A stretch of DNA of 64,000 bases from NCBI GenBank assembly GCA_020631815.1, contig JACKGW010000001.1:1-64000 (forward strand), read 5' to 3'. The position numbers were made by a program, and so were the translations under genes. This DNA is from Planctomycetota bacterium. GTDB lineage: Bacteria > Planctomycetota > PLA2 > JAEUHO01. Shown here in pieces: positions 41,464 through 49,881 of the stretch (within the stretch, counting starts at the first letter, position 1; every line of letters starts with the position of its first letter). Below the pieces are notes generated by a model. The model searched no databases and had not been told where the DNA came from. It worked only from the letters and a program-made list of their open reading frames with translations.

Positions 41464-44012
41464 ACCTCACCATCCCCGAGCTTTCCCTGGTCGTGTTGAT
41501 CGGCCCGAGCGGAAGCGGCAAGTCCACCTTTGCCGCCAAGCACTTCCTCCCGACGGAGGTCCTCTCCTCCGACGTGTGCCGAGGCCTCGTCTCGGACGAT
41601 CCGAACAACCAGGCCGTCACCAAGCAGGCGTTCCAGGTGCTACAGCACATTGCGGGACTCCGGCTGGCGCTCGGCCGTCTCACGGTCGTCGACGCCACCA
41701 ACGTTCAGCCCGAGTCGCGCAAGCCGCTCGTCCAGCTGGCGCGCGAGCACGACTGCCTTCCCGTCGCCATCGTGTTGAACGTGCCGGCCCAGGTGTGCCG
41801 AGAGCGCAACGCATCCCGTGACGACCGCTCGTTCGGGCCGCACGTTGTCCGGCAACAGCTGGCGCAGCTGCGTCGCAACCTCCGAGGCTTGCGCCGCGAA
41901 GGCTTCCGCAGCATCCACGTGTTGGACGGTGTGGAGGCCATCGAAGCGGCCACGATCGAGCGGACCAAGCTGTGGACCGACCATCGCGAGCGGACGGGGC
42001 CCTTCGACATCATCGGCGACGTGCACGGCTGCTACGACGAGCTCGTCGAGCTGCTGGGCAAGCTGGGCCATGTCGTCGAGGGCGATGCGACGGCGCCGCG
42101 GGTCCACCATCCGGAGGGCCGGTCGCTCGTGTTCGTGGGCGACTTGGTGGACCGCGGTCCGCGATCGCCCGAGGTCATGCGCCTGGCGATGGCCGCCGTG
42201 CGCGAAAGCGGCGCGATCTGGGTGCCCGGCAACCACGACGTGAAGCTGCAGCGCAAGCTGGCCGGCAAGGACGTCCGGATCACGCACGGGCTGGCCGAGA
42301 CGTTGGAGCAGCTTGCGCAGGAACCCGAGTCGTTCCGTGCCGAGGTCGAGGAGTTCGTCCGCGGCTTGGTGAGCCACGTCTTGCTGGACGGTGGGCAGCT
42401 CGTCGTGGCCCACGCCGGGATGAAGGAGGCGTACCAGGGGCGCGCGTCGGCCCGCGTGAGGGACTTCGCCCTCTACGGGGAGACCACGGGAGAAACCGAC
42501 GAGTTCGGCTTGCCGGTGCGCTTCGACTGGGCGTCGGAGTACCGCGGCCGCGCGACGGTCGTCTACGGCCACACGCCGGTCCCCGAGGCGCAGTGGGTGA
42601 ACGGCACGATCTGCATCGACACGGGCTGCGTGTTCGGCGGGCACTTGACCGCGCTTCGCTACCCGGAGCGCGAGCTCGTGGACGTTCCCGCGCACAAGAC
42701 GTGGTACGAGTCCGTGAAGCCCCTCGGGACGACCACGGGCGCCCCGGCGGCACCAGCCCGTCCCTACGACGACTTGCTGGATCTCAAGGACGTCATTGGC
42801 AAGCGCATCGTCTCCACGCGCATCCGCGGCACCGTCACCCTGCGGGAGGAGAACGCCGCGGGCGCGCTCGAGGTCATGAGCCGGTTCGCGGTGGATCCGC
42901 GCTGGCTCGTCTACCTGCCGCCCACGATGTCTCCTTCGGAGACCTGTCGCGAAGGGCCGAGCCTCGAGCACCCGCGGGAGGCGTTTGCCTACTACCGCGA
43001 AGCCGGTGTGCCGCACGTCGTCTGCGAAGAGAAGCACATGGGCTCGCGCAGCGTCTTCGTGCTGGCACGCGACGCCGCGACCGCGGCCGAGCGCTTCGGT
43101 GTGCGCGACGGCAAGCAGGGTGTCGTCTACACGCGAACCGGACGGCCCTTCTTCACGGACCAGGACCTCGAGGCTGCCGTCATCTCTCGCGTGGCCCGGG
43201 CCATCGGGAAGATGGGCCTGTGGGAGCGGCTGGACACATCGTGGCTTTGCCTCGATGCCGAGCTGCTTCCCTGGTCGGCCAAGGCCCAAGCCCTCTTGGA
43301 GACCCAGTACGCGGCCGTCGGCGTTGCCGGAACGACGGGCTTGGCGCGGGCCGTGGAGCTCTTGGACCAGGCTGTCCAACGCTCGCCGGAGTGCGCGGCG
43401 CTCAGGGATCGAACGGCGGCGCGACAGGCCATGCTCGAAGACTTTGTGGCGGCCTACCGACGCTACTGCTGGCCCGTCGACGGGATGGACGACCTGCGAG
43501 TGGCTCCGTTCCAGATCCTGGCGGGCGAGGGCAAGGTCCATGCGGAGCGCGACCACGCGTGGCACATGGAGACGCTGGCCGAGCTTGCGGCCCACGATCC
43601 GGAGTGGCTTGTCGCCACGACGTGGCTCCCGGTGGACCTGACGGATCCCGTCCAGGAGGCGGCTGCCGTGAGGTGGTGGGAGGAGCGGACCGCCGCAGGC
43701 GGTGAAGGCATGGTCGTGAAGTGCCGTGAGCCCCTCACGCGCGGCCGCCGTGGGTTGGTGCAACCTGCGGTCAAGTGCCGCGGGCGCGAGTACCTGCGGA
43801 TCATCTACGGTCCCGAGTACACGGCACCCGAGAACCTGGAGCGGCTGCGCGGTCGGTCTCTCCACCGCAAGAGGTCGCTGGCGCTGCGCGAGCTTGCCTT
43901 GGGACTGGAAGCCCTTCACCGCTTTGTCGATCGCGAGCCGCTGTACCGGGTCCACGAGTGCGTCTTCGGGGTGCTGGCGCTGGAGTCGGAGCCGGTCGAT
44001 CCGCGGCTTTGA
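41460..44012 (+). CDS. pnkp: Pnkp: polynucleotide kinase-phosphatase-ligase for RNA repair
   Basis: An 850-residue trifunctional end-healing and sealing enzyme. The N-terminal polynucleotide kinase has GPSGSGKS at 15-22. The central calcineurin-like 2',3'-phosphatase has GDVHG (186-190), GDLVDRG and GNHD. The C-terminal adenylyltransferase/ligase has its lysine at 525 in EEKHMGS. It heals and, with Hen1, seals RNAs cut by ribotoxins (for example tRNAs cleaved in the anticodon loop). Length and domain order match the Clostridium thermocellum enzyme. It is translationally coupled to hen1 and ends at a strong terminator, so the two genes form a self-contained stress or defence module. Confidence 0.95.
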   Translation: MNLTIPELSLVVLIGPSGSGKSTFAAKHFLPTEVLSSDVCRGLVSDDPNNQAVTKQAFQVLQHIAGLRLALGRLTVVDATNVQPESRKPLVQLAREHDCLPVAIVLNVPAQVCRERNASRDDRSFGPHVVRQQLAQLRRNLRGLRREGFRSIHVLDGVEAIEAATIERTKLWTDHRERTGPFDIIGDVHGCYDELVELLGKLGHVVEGDATAPRVHHPEGRSLVFVGDLVDRGPRSPEVMRLAMAAVRESGAIWVPGNHDVKLQRKLAGKDVRITHGLAETLEQLAQEPESFRAEVEEFVRGLVSHVLLDGGQLVVAHAGMKEAYQGRASARVRDFALYGETTGETDEFGLPVRFDWASEYRGRATVVYGHTPVPEAQWVNGTICIDTGCVFGGHLTALRYPERELVDVPAHKTWYESVKPLGTTTGAPAAPARPYDDLLDLKDVIGKRIVSTRIRGTVTLREENAAGALEVMSRFAVDPRWLVYLPPTMSPSETCREGPSLEHPREAFAYYREAGVPHVVCEEKHMGSRSVFVLARDAATAAERFGVRDGKQGVVYTRTGRPFFTDQDLEAAVISRVARAIGKMGLWERLDTSWLCLDAELLPWSAKAQALLETQYAAVGVAGTTGLARAVELLDQAVQRSPECAALRDRTAARQAMLEDFVAAYRRYCWPVDGMDDLRVAPFQILAGEGKVHAERDHAWHMETLAELAAHDPEWLVATTWLPVDLTDPVQEAAAVRWWEERTAAGGEGMVVKCREPLTRGRRGLVQPAVKCRGREYLRIIYGPEYTAPENLERLRGRSLHRKRSLALRELALGLEALHRFVDREPLYRVHECVFGVLALESEPVDPRL

Positions 44013-44018
44013 GACGGC

Positions 44019-44051
44019 AAGGGGCGAGGCGCCCAAGGCGCCTCGCCCTTT
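44019..44051 (+). terminator. Rho-independent terminator of the hen1-pnkp operon
   Basis: A 15-bp stem (AAGGGGCGAGGCGCC with GGCGCCTCGCCCTTT, one G-T pair) with loop CAA starts 6 bp after the pnkp stop codon and ends in TTT. It may also serve the convergent gene ending at 44077. Confidence 0.85.
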
Positions 44052-44076
44052 GCTCACGGGGTGCAGGTCCGGGTCG

Positions 44077-44841
44077 TCAGCGCAACCGGTCGCGCAGCAC
44101 GATGAAGTCGACGCGGCCCCAGTCGTCGACGGTCACGTTGGCGCCGCCCATGGAGGCCGTCAGTCCGTCGGCGAGCGGCGGCTTGCGCAGGGGGCCGGTG
44201 AGCATGTCGGCGAGGGCAGCCGTCGCCGTGCCCGCATCGCGGAACGGCCTGTCAAGAGACCCGGCCAAGACGCGGAGCTGCGCGGGCCGGCGGGCAATGC
44301 CACCGTGGCGGAAGTTGGCCGCATGGATGCCTTGGCGGATCGCGTCGACGCTGCGCACCGAAACGATGCGATCACGGCCGTTGACGACGACGGCCACGGG
44401 CAGCCAGCCCCCGCCGGACTTCGCGGGATCACCTGTGTGGGGGGTGCGACCGGAGCCGGGCCCCGCGATGGCCGACGGGCCATCGGCCATGTACGTGCCT
44501 GCGGCCTGTGCGATGCCGGCTGTCGCGAAGCCCGCCGCAGCCAGCAGGGCGAGCGCGAGCAGCGGATGCGCTGCGATCCAGGCTCCGATGCCGCCAGCCG
44601 CAACGCCGCTGGTCATCAGCGACTGGCCGACGCCACGTTGCAGTGCGCGAGAGAGCATGCCGCGCATGCCCGAGCCAAGGCCCTTGCGGGCAGCGACGCG
44701 GCGGATGTTGGCCGCGAACGTCTTCTCGCTCCACTGGACGCCGACTTCGGCCATGGCCTCGACCAGGGAGAGGCCCTTCTCGGCGATCAGCTTCGCGACC
44801 TCGATGACCTGGGCATCGCCAGGGAACCAAGCAGCACTCAT
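44077..44841 (-). CDS. Putative membrane-associated protein, unknown function
   Basis: A 254-residue protein with an N-terminal helical, DNA-binding-like segment (VIEVAKLIAEKGLSLVEAMA), a central Ala/Gly-rich hydrophobic stretch (about 78-118) that could be two membrane helices or a helical hairpin, and a C-terminal alpha/beta part (WLPVAVVVNGRDRIVSVRSV). AAAGGAG lies 5 nt upstream of the ATG, so it is probably real. No family is recognised. It converges with the RNA repair operon. Confidence 0.65.
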   Translation of the reverse strand: MSAAWFPGDAQVIEVAKLIAEKGLSLVEAMAEVGVQWSEKTFAANIRRVAARKGLGSGMRGMLSRALQRGVGQSLMTSGVAAGGIGAWIAAHPLLALALLAAAGFATAGIAQAAGTYMADGPSAIAGPGSGRTPHTGDPAKSGGGWLPVAVVVNGRDRIVSVRSVDAIRQGIHAANFRHGGIARRPAQLRVLAGSLDRPFRDAGTATAALADMLTGPLRKPPLADGLTASMGGANVTVDDWGRVDFIVLRDRLR

Positions 44842-44937
44842 GGGAACTCCTTTCGGGCGCGCGTGCGCCTCTGGAACCCCCGTACGGATCTGCGGTGGGG
44901 CATCGCACCGCCGGGCGCGAGCGGGTACGGTCCCCGC

Positions 44938-45945
44938 GTGACGTCGTCCTTCCCTCGCGCTCCGGACCAGCTCACCGCCGATTGGCTCGAGGCTCGTCGG
45001 GTGGCCGGCGAGGTGCCGGGGACTTCACGGATCGTCCGTGCCGAGGCCGAGCGCATCGGTGTGGGGTTCGGCCTGGACGGCGTCGTCGCACGGGTCACGA
45101 CGTGGGACGAGGCCGGCGATGCGGCGACGCTGATCGCGAAGTGGTCATCGCCCGCAGGGTCCCGCCGCGAGGCCCATGCACTGCAATGCCTGGCCGAGCG
45201 AACCTCCGTCCCCACCAGCCGTCTGCTCGCAGCGTTCGCGGACGACGACGCGGCCCTGCTGCTACTCGAGGACCTCGCTCCAGCGCGCCAGGGCGATGCC
45301 ATCGAAGGTGCCACGGCGTCCGAGGCGCTGCAGCTGGCGGAGCACGTCGCACGCATCCAGGTCGCGTTCCATGCCGACCTCGCGCCGGACGCCCTGGAGG
45401 GCTTCCGCGTGTGGGGAGCCGACCCCACCGGCCAGGCGGAGCGCACGGCCAAGCGGCTCCCTCGTTTCTTCGAGCTCTTCGGCCACTTGGTTCCGGCAGG
45501 GCTGCATGGGCCGCTGGAGCACTTGCCGAAGGCCATCCTGCAGGCCCACGAGCGCCTGGCACGCGCACCTCACACGCTGCTTCACTCCGACCTGCACTTG
45601 GACAACGTCATGTTCCGTGCCGACGGCACACCCGTCATCATCGACTGGCCGGATGCGGCGCGTGGCCCCGGCGCCGTAGATGTCGGCCGCATCCTCGTGG
45701 AGGGCATCACCGTCGAGACGCGGCGGGAGATCGAGGCCGAGATGTGGGGGCGCTACCGCTCGACGTTGGAAGCGGCGGGCCTCCGCGTCGACCCCGACGA
45801 GCTGGCCCGGCAGGCTGCGGACGTCCAAGTCATCATGATGGGCGGTGTCGTCCGCTTCCGTGAGCCCGACGCCGACTCGCCTGCGCGACTGGTACCGATC
45901 ATCGAGAACCTGGTACGCAACTGCACGGCAGCGCTGGTGCTATAG
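44938..45945 (+). CDS. Aminoglycoside-phosphotransferase-fold kinase
   Basis: A 335-residue protein of the APH/choline-kinase-like fold. The catalytic loop HSDLHLDNVMF and the metal-binding VIIDWPDAARGP are characteristic, and the N-terminal ATP lobe contains LIAKWSSPAG (ATP-contacting Lys) and LLLLEDLAPA. It would phosphorylate a small-molecule hydroxyl; antibiotic resistance cannot be assumed. The start is a GTG with no visible ribosome binding site. It precedes the histidine kinase gene by 9 bp and may be co-transcribed. Confidence 0.85.
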   Translation: MTSSFPRAPDQLTADWLEARRVAGEVPGTSRIVRAEAERIGVGFGLDGVVARVTTWDEAGDAATLIAKWSSPAGSRREAHALQCLAERTSVPTSRLLAAFADDDAALLLLEDLAPARQGDAIEGATASEALQLAEHVARIQVAFHADLAPDALEGFRVWGADPTGQAERTAKRLPRFFELFGHLVPAGLHGPLEHLPKAILQAHERLARAPHTLLHSDLHLDNVMFRADGTPVIIDWPDAARGPGAVDVGRILVEGITVETRREIEAEMWGRYRSTLEAAGLRVDPDELARQAADVQVIMMGGVVRFREPDADSPARLVPIIENLVRNCTAALVL

Positions 45946-45954
45946 AGAGCGGCC

Positions 45955-47577
45955 ATGGGAAGGCGACCCGCGCCGGAGGTCTGGCTGCTGGCCCTGCCGC
46001 TGTTGGCGGTGGGGGCCCTGGCGTGGCGCTCGTGGAACGACGCCGCGGGCGCGTCGGAGAGCGAGCTCCAGCGTCGCGGGCAGGCGCTCTTGGCCGTCGC
46101 CGAGTCCGCCGTGGGCGAGGGTGCGCGGCAGATCCGGTTGGTCGAAGAGGGCGAGGCAGCGCGACTCCTGGCCGTGGCCCGACGCATCGGAAGCGAGATG
46201 CCGACGCTTCGCGAGCCACTTGCCATGCGCCTTGCGACGATCGCCCGCGAGGAGCACGTCGGCCGCATCTTCTTCGTGGACGCGCAGGGGCGGCAGGTCG
46301 CGCGCGTCGTCAACCCACCGCCGCTGGCCATGGGCTCCGAGACGGACCTGGGCAACCTCGAGCGCCAGGAGTGGAACCACGCGACGCCCACCTTCGAAGG
46401 GCTGGGGCTCGATCCCGGGAGCAGCGTGGCCGAGGGCATCCGGCCGAATGCCTTCGGCGTTCGCGGGCGCTTGGGCCTGGCGCTTCGACTCGCTGACGGC
46501 AGCGCGGTACTCGTCCGGGCCGAGGAGGCCGTCACGCAGCGGGTCCAGACGGAGCTGGGGCTGACGTCGGTCTTGAAGCGCCTCGCCGACGTGCCCGACG
46601 TCCACGCGATCTCGTTCGTGCGGCGCGATGGCGACACCCTTCGCGTGCCTTCGCCCCAGCCCGCGGAGCACGTCGAGGTCTTCGCCGGAACGTCGTCCGA
46701 TCCCGACCCCGGCGCGGGACGCGTGATCGTGGAGCTGTCGCGCGATGGGCTCGAGGCCTCGGTCGCCGAGCAGCGCCGACGCGTGCTGCTGTGGTCGGCG
46801 CTGGCCACGGCCGCCGCGCTGCTTGGGCTCTTCGTCTACGCGCGCATGGCGCGTGCGCGGCGCATCGCGGCCCAGGAGCGCGTCGTGGCCGAGCGGCGGC
46901 GCGAGCAGGAGCTGGATGCGGCGCGGCGGCTCTCCGAAATGGGAGCTCTCGCCGGCCTCTTTGCCCATGAGGTCAGCAACCCGCTGAATGCCATCGCGCT
47001 CGAGCTGTCGCGCGTGCGCGGTGACGAGAGCACGGAGCAGGCCGCGGCCCGCATGCGCGATCGCCTCGGCAGCGTGCGCGAGTCGGTCGAGGCGTACTTG
47101 CGCATGGCCGTACCCGCACCGCAGGGCCGGCGTGTGGCGTACACCCGCGAAGCGTGTCGCGCGGGCGCCCTCGAGCTGGGCGCACGCTTCGAGGCCTCGC
47201 CGTCGAGCCCCGAGTCGCTGGACGTGGCCGATGCCTACGGCTTCGACCTGGCCGTGCGCAACCTGGTACGCAACGCGCGACAGGCTGCGGGCACGGCCGA
47301 CGTGCTTGTCCGATGGGCCACGACCCCGTCTGGCGACATGCGGTTGGAGGTGCATGACGCCGGGCCGGGCTTCCCGGACGAGGTGCTGAGCAGCCGCGGG
47401 CGGGCCGGGCTGACGCTACGCGCAGGCGGACATGGGCTGGGGCTGGCCCTGGCGCGGCGCTTGGTGGAGAACCAGGGGTGCCGGCTCGTCTTGGGCCGGT
47501 CGGACGACCTGGGAGGCGCACTCGCCGTGATCGAGGTTCCGCTGCGTGCGCTGCGATCGGAGGGCGATGGCGTCTGA
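45955..47577 (+). CDS. Sensor histidine kinase, NtrB-like
   Basis: A 540-residue membrane sensor: transmembrane segment near 9-25, an extracytoplasmic sensing region (about 27-275) and a second transmembrane segment (about 278-298). The HisKA/HATPase part follows, with H-box FAHEVSNPLNAIALEL (His338), N-box NLVRNARQAAG, G1 DAGPGFP and G2 GGHGLGLALA. The autophosphorylated His338 would pass phosphate to the response regulator whose gene overlaps this one by 11 bp. The pair is the NtrBC type that works with sigma-54. The sensing domain is not a family I can name, so the signal is unknown. Confidence 0.9.
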   Translation: MGRRPAPEVWLLALPLLAVGALAWRSWNDAAGASESELQRRGQALLAVAESAVGEGARQIRLVEEGEAARLLAVARRIGSEMPTLREPLAMRLATIAREEHVGRIFFVDAQGRQVARVVNPPPLAMGSETDLGNLERQEWNHATPTFEGLGLDPGSSVAEGIRPNAFGVRGRLGLALRLADGSAVLVRAEEAVTQRVQTELGLTSVLKRLADVPDVHAISFVRRDGDTLRVPSPQPAEHVEVFAGTSSDPDPGAGRVIVELSRDGLEASVAEQRRRVLLWSALATAAALLGLFVYARMARARRIAAQERVVAERRREQELDAARRLSEMGALAGLFAHEVSNPLNAIALELSRVRGDESTEQAAARMRDRLGSVRESVEAYLRMAVPAPQGRRVAYTREACRAGALELGARFEASPSSPESLDVADAYGFDLAVRNLVRNARQAAGTADVLVRWATTPSGDMRLEVHDAGPGFPDEVLSSRGRAGLTLRAGGHGLGLALARRLVENQGCRLVLGRSDDLGGALAVIEVPLRALRSEGDGV

Positions 47578-48925
47578 GGGCCCGCGTGTGCTCGTCGTCG
47601 AGGACGACGCCTTCCAGCGTGAGGCCTTGGCGGGCGTGCTCGGCGATGCCGGGTTCGACGTCGTTGCCGCGGAGGACGTGGCGTCTGCGACACGCGCGCT
47701 GCAGACCGAGCCCGATGCCCTGGTCACCGACTTCCACCTGCCCGATGGCACGGGCCTGGACGTGATCCGCGAGTCGCGCGCCCTGGCCGTACGGCCCGCC
47801 GCCTTGCTCGTCACGGCGTACGGGACGATCTCGCTTGCCGTGGACGCCATGCGCGAGGGCGCGATGGACGTGCAGGTCAAGCCCGTCGACCCGGCGGCGC
47901 TCGTGGCCACCTTGCGGCGAGCGCTTCGCACACGCGCGCTCGAGCTGGAGAACGCCGTTCTCCGTGAGCGCTTGGCCCGTGATGACGGGTCGGGGTTCGT
48001 CGCCGCCAGTCCCGCGCTGCGCACCCTGCTGGGGCAGGTCGCGCGCGTGGCGCCGTCCCGCGCCACGGTCCTGGTGACCGGTGAGAGCGGCACGGGCAAG
48101 GAGATGATCGCTGCGCTGCTGCATCGACAGGGCGGCACGCCTGACGCGCCGCTCGTCGCGGTGAACTGCGCGGCCTTGCCGGAGTCCTTGCTGGAGGCCG
48201 AGCTGTTCGGCCACGCGCGCGGGGCGTTCACGGGGGCCCATCAGGAACGCGCGGGCCGCTTCGAAGAAGCGCGCGGGGGCACGCTGTTCCTCGACGAGAT
48301 CGGTGAAGTGCCCCTTGCCGTGCAGGCCAAGCTGCTGCGGGCCCTGGAAGCCCGCGAGATCGTGCGCTTGGGGGAGAACCGGCCGCGGCCCGTCGACTTC
48401 CGCTTGGTGGCCGCCACCAACGTCGACCTCGAGGCCGAGGTCGCGGCGGGCCGCTTCCGCGAGGACCTCTACTACCGCCTGGCCGTCATCCGTCTCCACG
48501 TGCCGCCGCTGCGGCAGCGTCCCGAGGACGTGCGTCCGCTGGTGGCCCGGTTCCTCAAGGACAGCGCCGAGCGCAACGGGGTGCCCGTGCGCGCGCTGTC
48601 GGAGGCCGCCCTCGAGCGCTTGGTCGCCTACCCGTTTCCCGGCAACGTGCGGCAGCTGCGAAACGTCGTGGAGAGCGCTCTCCTGATGGCGCCGGGCGCG
48701 CGCATCGAGGCCGAGGACCTGGCGCTGCCCTCGCCTCGCGCGGATGCGCTGCCCGAGGGCACGCTCGTCGAGATCCTGGAGGAGACGGAGCGCCGGCTCA
48801 TCCGCCAGGCGCTGGCAGCCTGCGACGGCGTCACCGCCGCGGCCGCGGAGCGGCTGGGCATCCCGGATCGCACCTTGCGGCACAAGATCCAGCGCTTGGG
48901 CCTGCGGGGCAGCGGCAACGACTGA
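47567..48925 (+). CDS. NtrC-type sigma-54-dependent response regulator
   Basis: A 452-residue bacterial enhancer-binding protein. Receiver domain 1-120 has phospho-acceptor Asp55 (VTDFHLPDG). The AAA+ domain has Walker A GESGTGKE (172-179), the sigma-54-contacting GAFTGA loop (219-224), Walker B GGTLFLDEIGE and the Arg-finger region. A Fis-type helix-turn-helix (AAAERLGIPDRTLRHKIQRL) ends the protein. All residues needed for sigma-54 activation are present. The start overlaps the kinase gene and has GGAGG 3 nt upstream. A dyad and a sigma-54 promoter lie directly downstream, which suggests that the next gene is its target. Confidence 0.93.
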   Translation: MASEGPRVLVVEDDAFQREALAGVLGDAGFDVVAAEDVASATRALQTEPDALVTDFHLPDGTGLDVIRESRALAVRPAALLVTAYGTISLAVDAMREGAMDVQVKPVDPAALVATLRRALRTRALELENAVLRERLARDDGSGFVAASPALRTLLGQVARVAPSRATVLVTGESGTGKEMIAALLHRQGGTPDAPLVAVNCAALPESLLEAELFGHARGAFTGAHQERAGRFEEARGGTLFLDEIGEVPLAVQAKLLRALEAREIVRLGENRPRPVDFRLVAATNVDLEAEVAAGRFREDLYYRLAVIRLHVPPLRQRPEDVRPLVARFLKDSAERNGVPVRALSEAALERLVAYPFPGNVRQLRNVVESALLMAPGARIEAEDLALPSPRADALPEGTLVEILEETERRLIRQALAACDGVTAAAAERLGIPDRTLRHKIQRLGLRGSGND

Positions 48926-48934
48926 CCGCCGCTT

Positions 48935-48950
48935 CGGCAACGAATTGCCG
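48935..48950. promoter_or_regulatory. Inverted repeat, candidate upstream activating sequence
   Basis: CGGCAA-CGAA-TTGCCG is a perfect 6-bp dyad placed about 120 bp upstream of the expected start point of the sigma-54 promoter at 49036-49049, where NtrC-type activators usually bind. It lies 9 bp after the regulator stop codon, so a weak terminator role is the alternative. Confidence 0.45.
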
Positions 48951-49035
48951 CGCCCCAGGTGCCGGGAGCGCCGTGGCTCATCCACAAGCCCGGAAGTCAG
49001 GGCTGCCGTCGCGCGCATCGCCCCCGCTGCGCGGC

Positions 49036-49049
49036 GGCACGGGCCTTGC
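49036..49049 (+). promoter_or_regulatory. Sigma-54 (-24/-12) promoter
   Basis: GGCACG at 49036-49041 and TTGC at 49046-49049 reproduce the sigma-54 consensus (TGGCACG-N4-TTGC) with the invariant GG and GC exactly ten bases apart. Transcription would begin near 49061, about 26 nt before the ATG at 49087. It lies just downstream of an intact NtrC-type activator gene. Confidence 0.7.
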
Positions 49050-49086
49050 CATGTCCCTGCCAGCCCCCGACGGGGCCCCGGAGCCC

Positions 49087-49824
49087 ATGATGCGAACGTC
49101 CCCCTCCTTCCCCTGGCGCTCACGCCCCAGCACGGTCAGGTCCGGCCTGGTGCTGGGTGTCGTCGGCGCTGTCCTCTTGGTGCTGCCCGCCGTCTCCGGC
49201 TCGCTCTCCAGCCAGGCCTCCGCTGCTCCGCGCGGCGGCGCCATGGGTGGGGGCGGTGCCGCCGGCGGTGGCAACGGCGCGCCGCCTCCGCCCCCTCCGC
49301 CTCCCCCGGGCGCGGGTGGTGGCGCCGCGGGTGGCCCTCCCCAGGGTCCGCCCCCGGGTGCACCGCCTCCCGGTCAAGGCAACGGTGGCGGCGCCAACGC
49401 TGGCGGCACGGGCAACACCGGAACGGGCAACGGCAATGGCAACAACGGCAATGGGAACGGCAACGGCGGTGGTGCGGCCCCCAGCGGCAACACCGGCTCC
49501 GGGATGCCGGGCCCGATCGCCCAGCTCATCGCGCAGCTGATCGCCCAGGGCGGGCAGCAGGGCAATGGTGCGGGCGGGTGCCCGCCTCCCCCGCCTCCTC
49601 CTCCTCCGCCCCCGCCCCCGCCGCCTCCCGGTGAGGGCAACGGTGGCGACGGCGACGGCAACCGGCCTCCCCCGCCTCCGCCTCCCCCCCCGCCGCCGGC
49701 TGATGGCGACGAGCTGCCTCCCCCTCCGCCCCCTCCGCCCGGCTGCGAGCCGCCGGAGCCGCCGCCCGGGTTCGACCCGGACGACCTGCCTCCTCCCCCC
49801 GCTGGCGACGAGGAGCAGGCCTAG
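49087..49824 (+). CDS. Exported Pro/Gly-rich low-complexity protein
   Basis: A 245-residue protein with a signal peptide (MMRTSPSFPWRSRPSTVRSG to about residue 45, ending SSQASAAP). The mature part is almost entirely low complexity: runs of 8-16 prolines alternate with Gly/Asn-rich segments (GNGNGNNGNGNG), one short helical spacer (MPGPIAQLIAQLIAQGGQQG) and an acidic end. Such sequences form extended, flexible wall or surface material. I start at 49087 because the sigma-54 promoter lies downstream of the earlier in-frame ATG at 48973; GGAG lies 3 nt upstream. A strong hairpin follows the stop. The coding reality is supported by promoter, signal peptide and terminator, but the composition makes homology searches unreliable. 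Confidence 0.65.
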   Translation: MMRTSPSFPWRSRPSTVRSGLVLGVVGAVLLVLPAVSGSLSSQASAAPRGGAMGGGGAAGGGNGAPPPPPPPPPGAGGGAAGGPPQGPPPGAPPPGQGNGGGANAGGTGNTGTGNGNGNNGNGNGNGGGAAPSGNTGSGMPGPIAQLIAQLIAQGGQQGNGAGGCPPPPPPPPPPPPPPPPGEGNGGDGDGNRPPPPPPPPPPPADGDELPPPPPPPPGCEPPEPPPGFDPDDLPPPPAGDEEQA

Positions 49825-49838
49825 CCCGTAGGCTGCAT

Positions 49839-49865
49839 GCGCCTGGGGGGGTGACCCCCAGGCGC
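49839..49865 (+). terminator. Hairpin terminator after the Pro-rich gene
   Basis: A perfect 11-bp stem GCGCCTGGGGG / CCCCCAGGCGC with loop GGTGA lies 15 bp beyond the stop codon. There is no U-tract. It abuts the ribosome binding site of the next gene, so it may separate the two transcripts. Confidence 0.65.
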
Positions 49866-49881
49866 GCTTGAGGAGGTCCCC

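Noticed and set aside
41640..44057. Long minus-strand frame opposite pnkp
   Set aside because: An antisense shadow of a strongly supported gene, with no domain or ribosome binding site.
48936..48949. Sigma-54 promoter at GGCAACGAATTGC
   Set aside because: GG and GC are nine bases apart instead of the required ten. The perfect dyad is a better description.
48973..49086. Upstream start for the Pro-rich protein
   Set aside because: The sigma-54 promoter at 49036-49049 lies downstream of that ATG, and the signal peptide begins at 49087.
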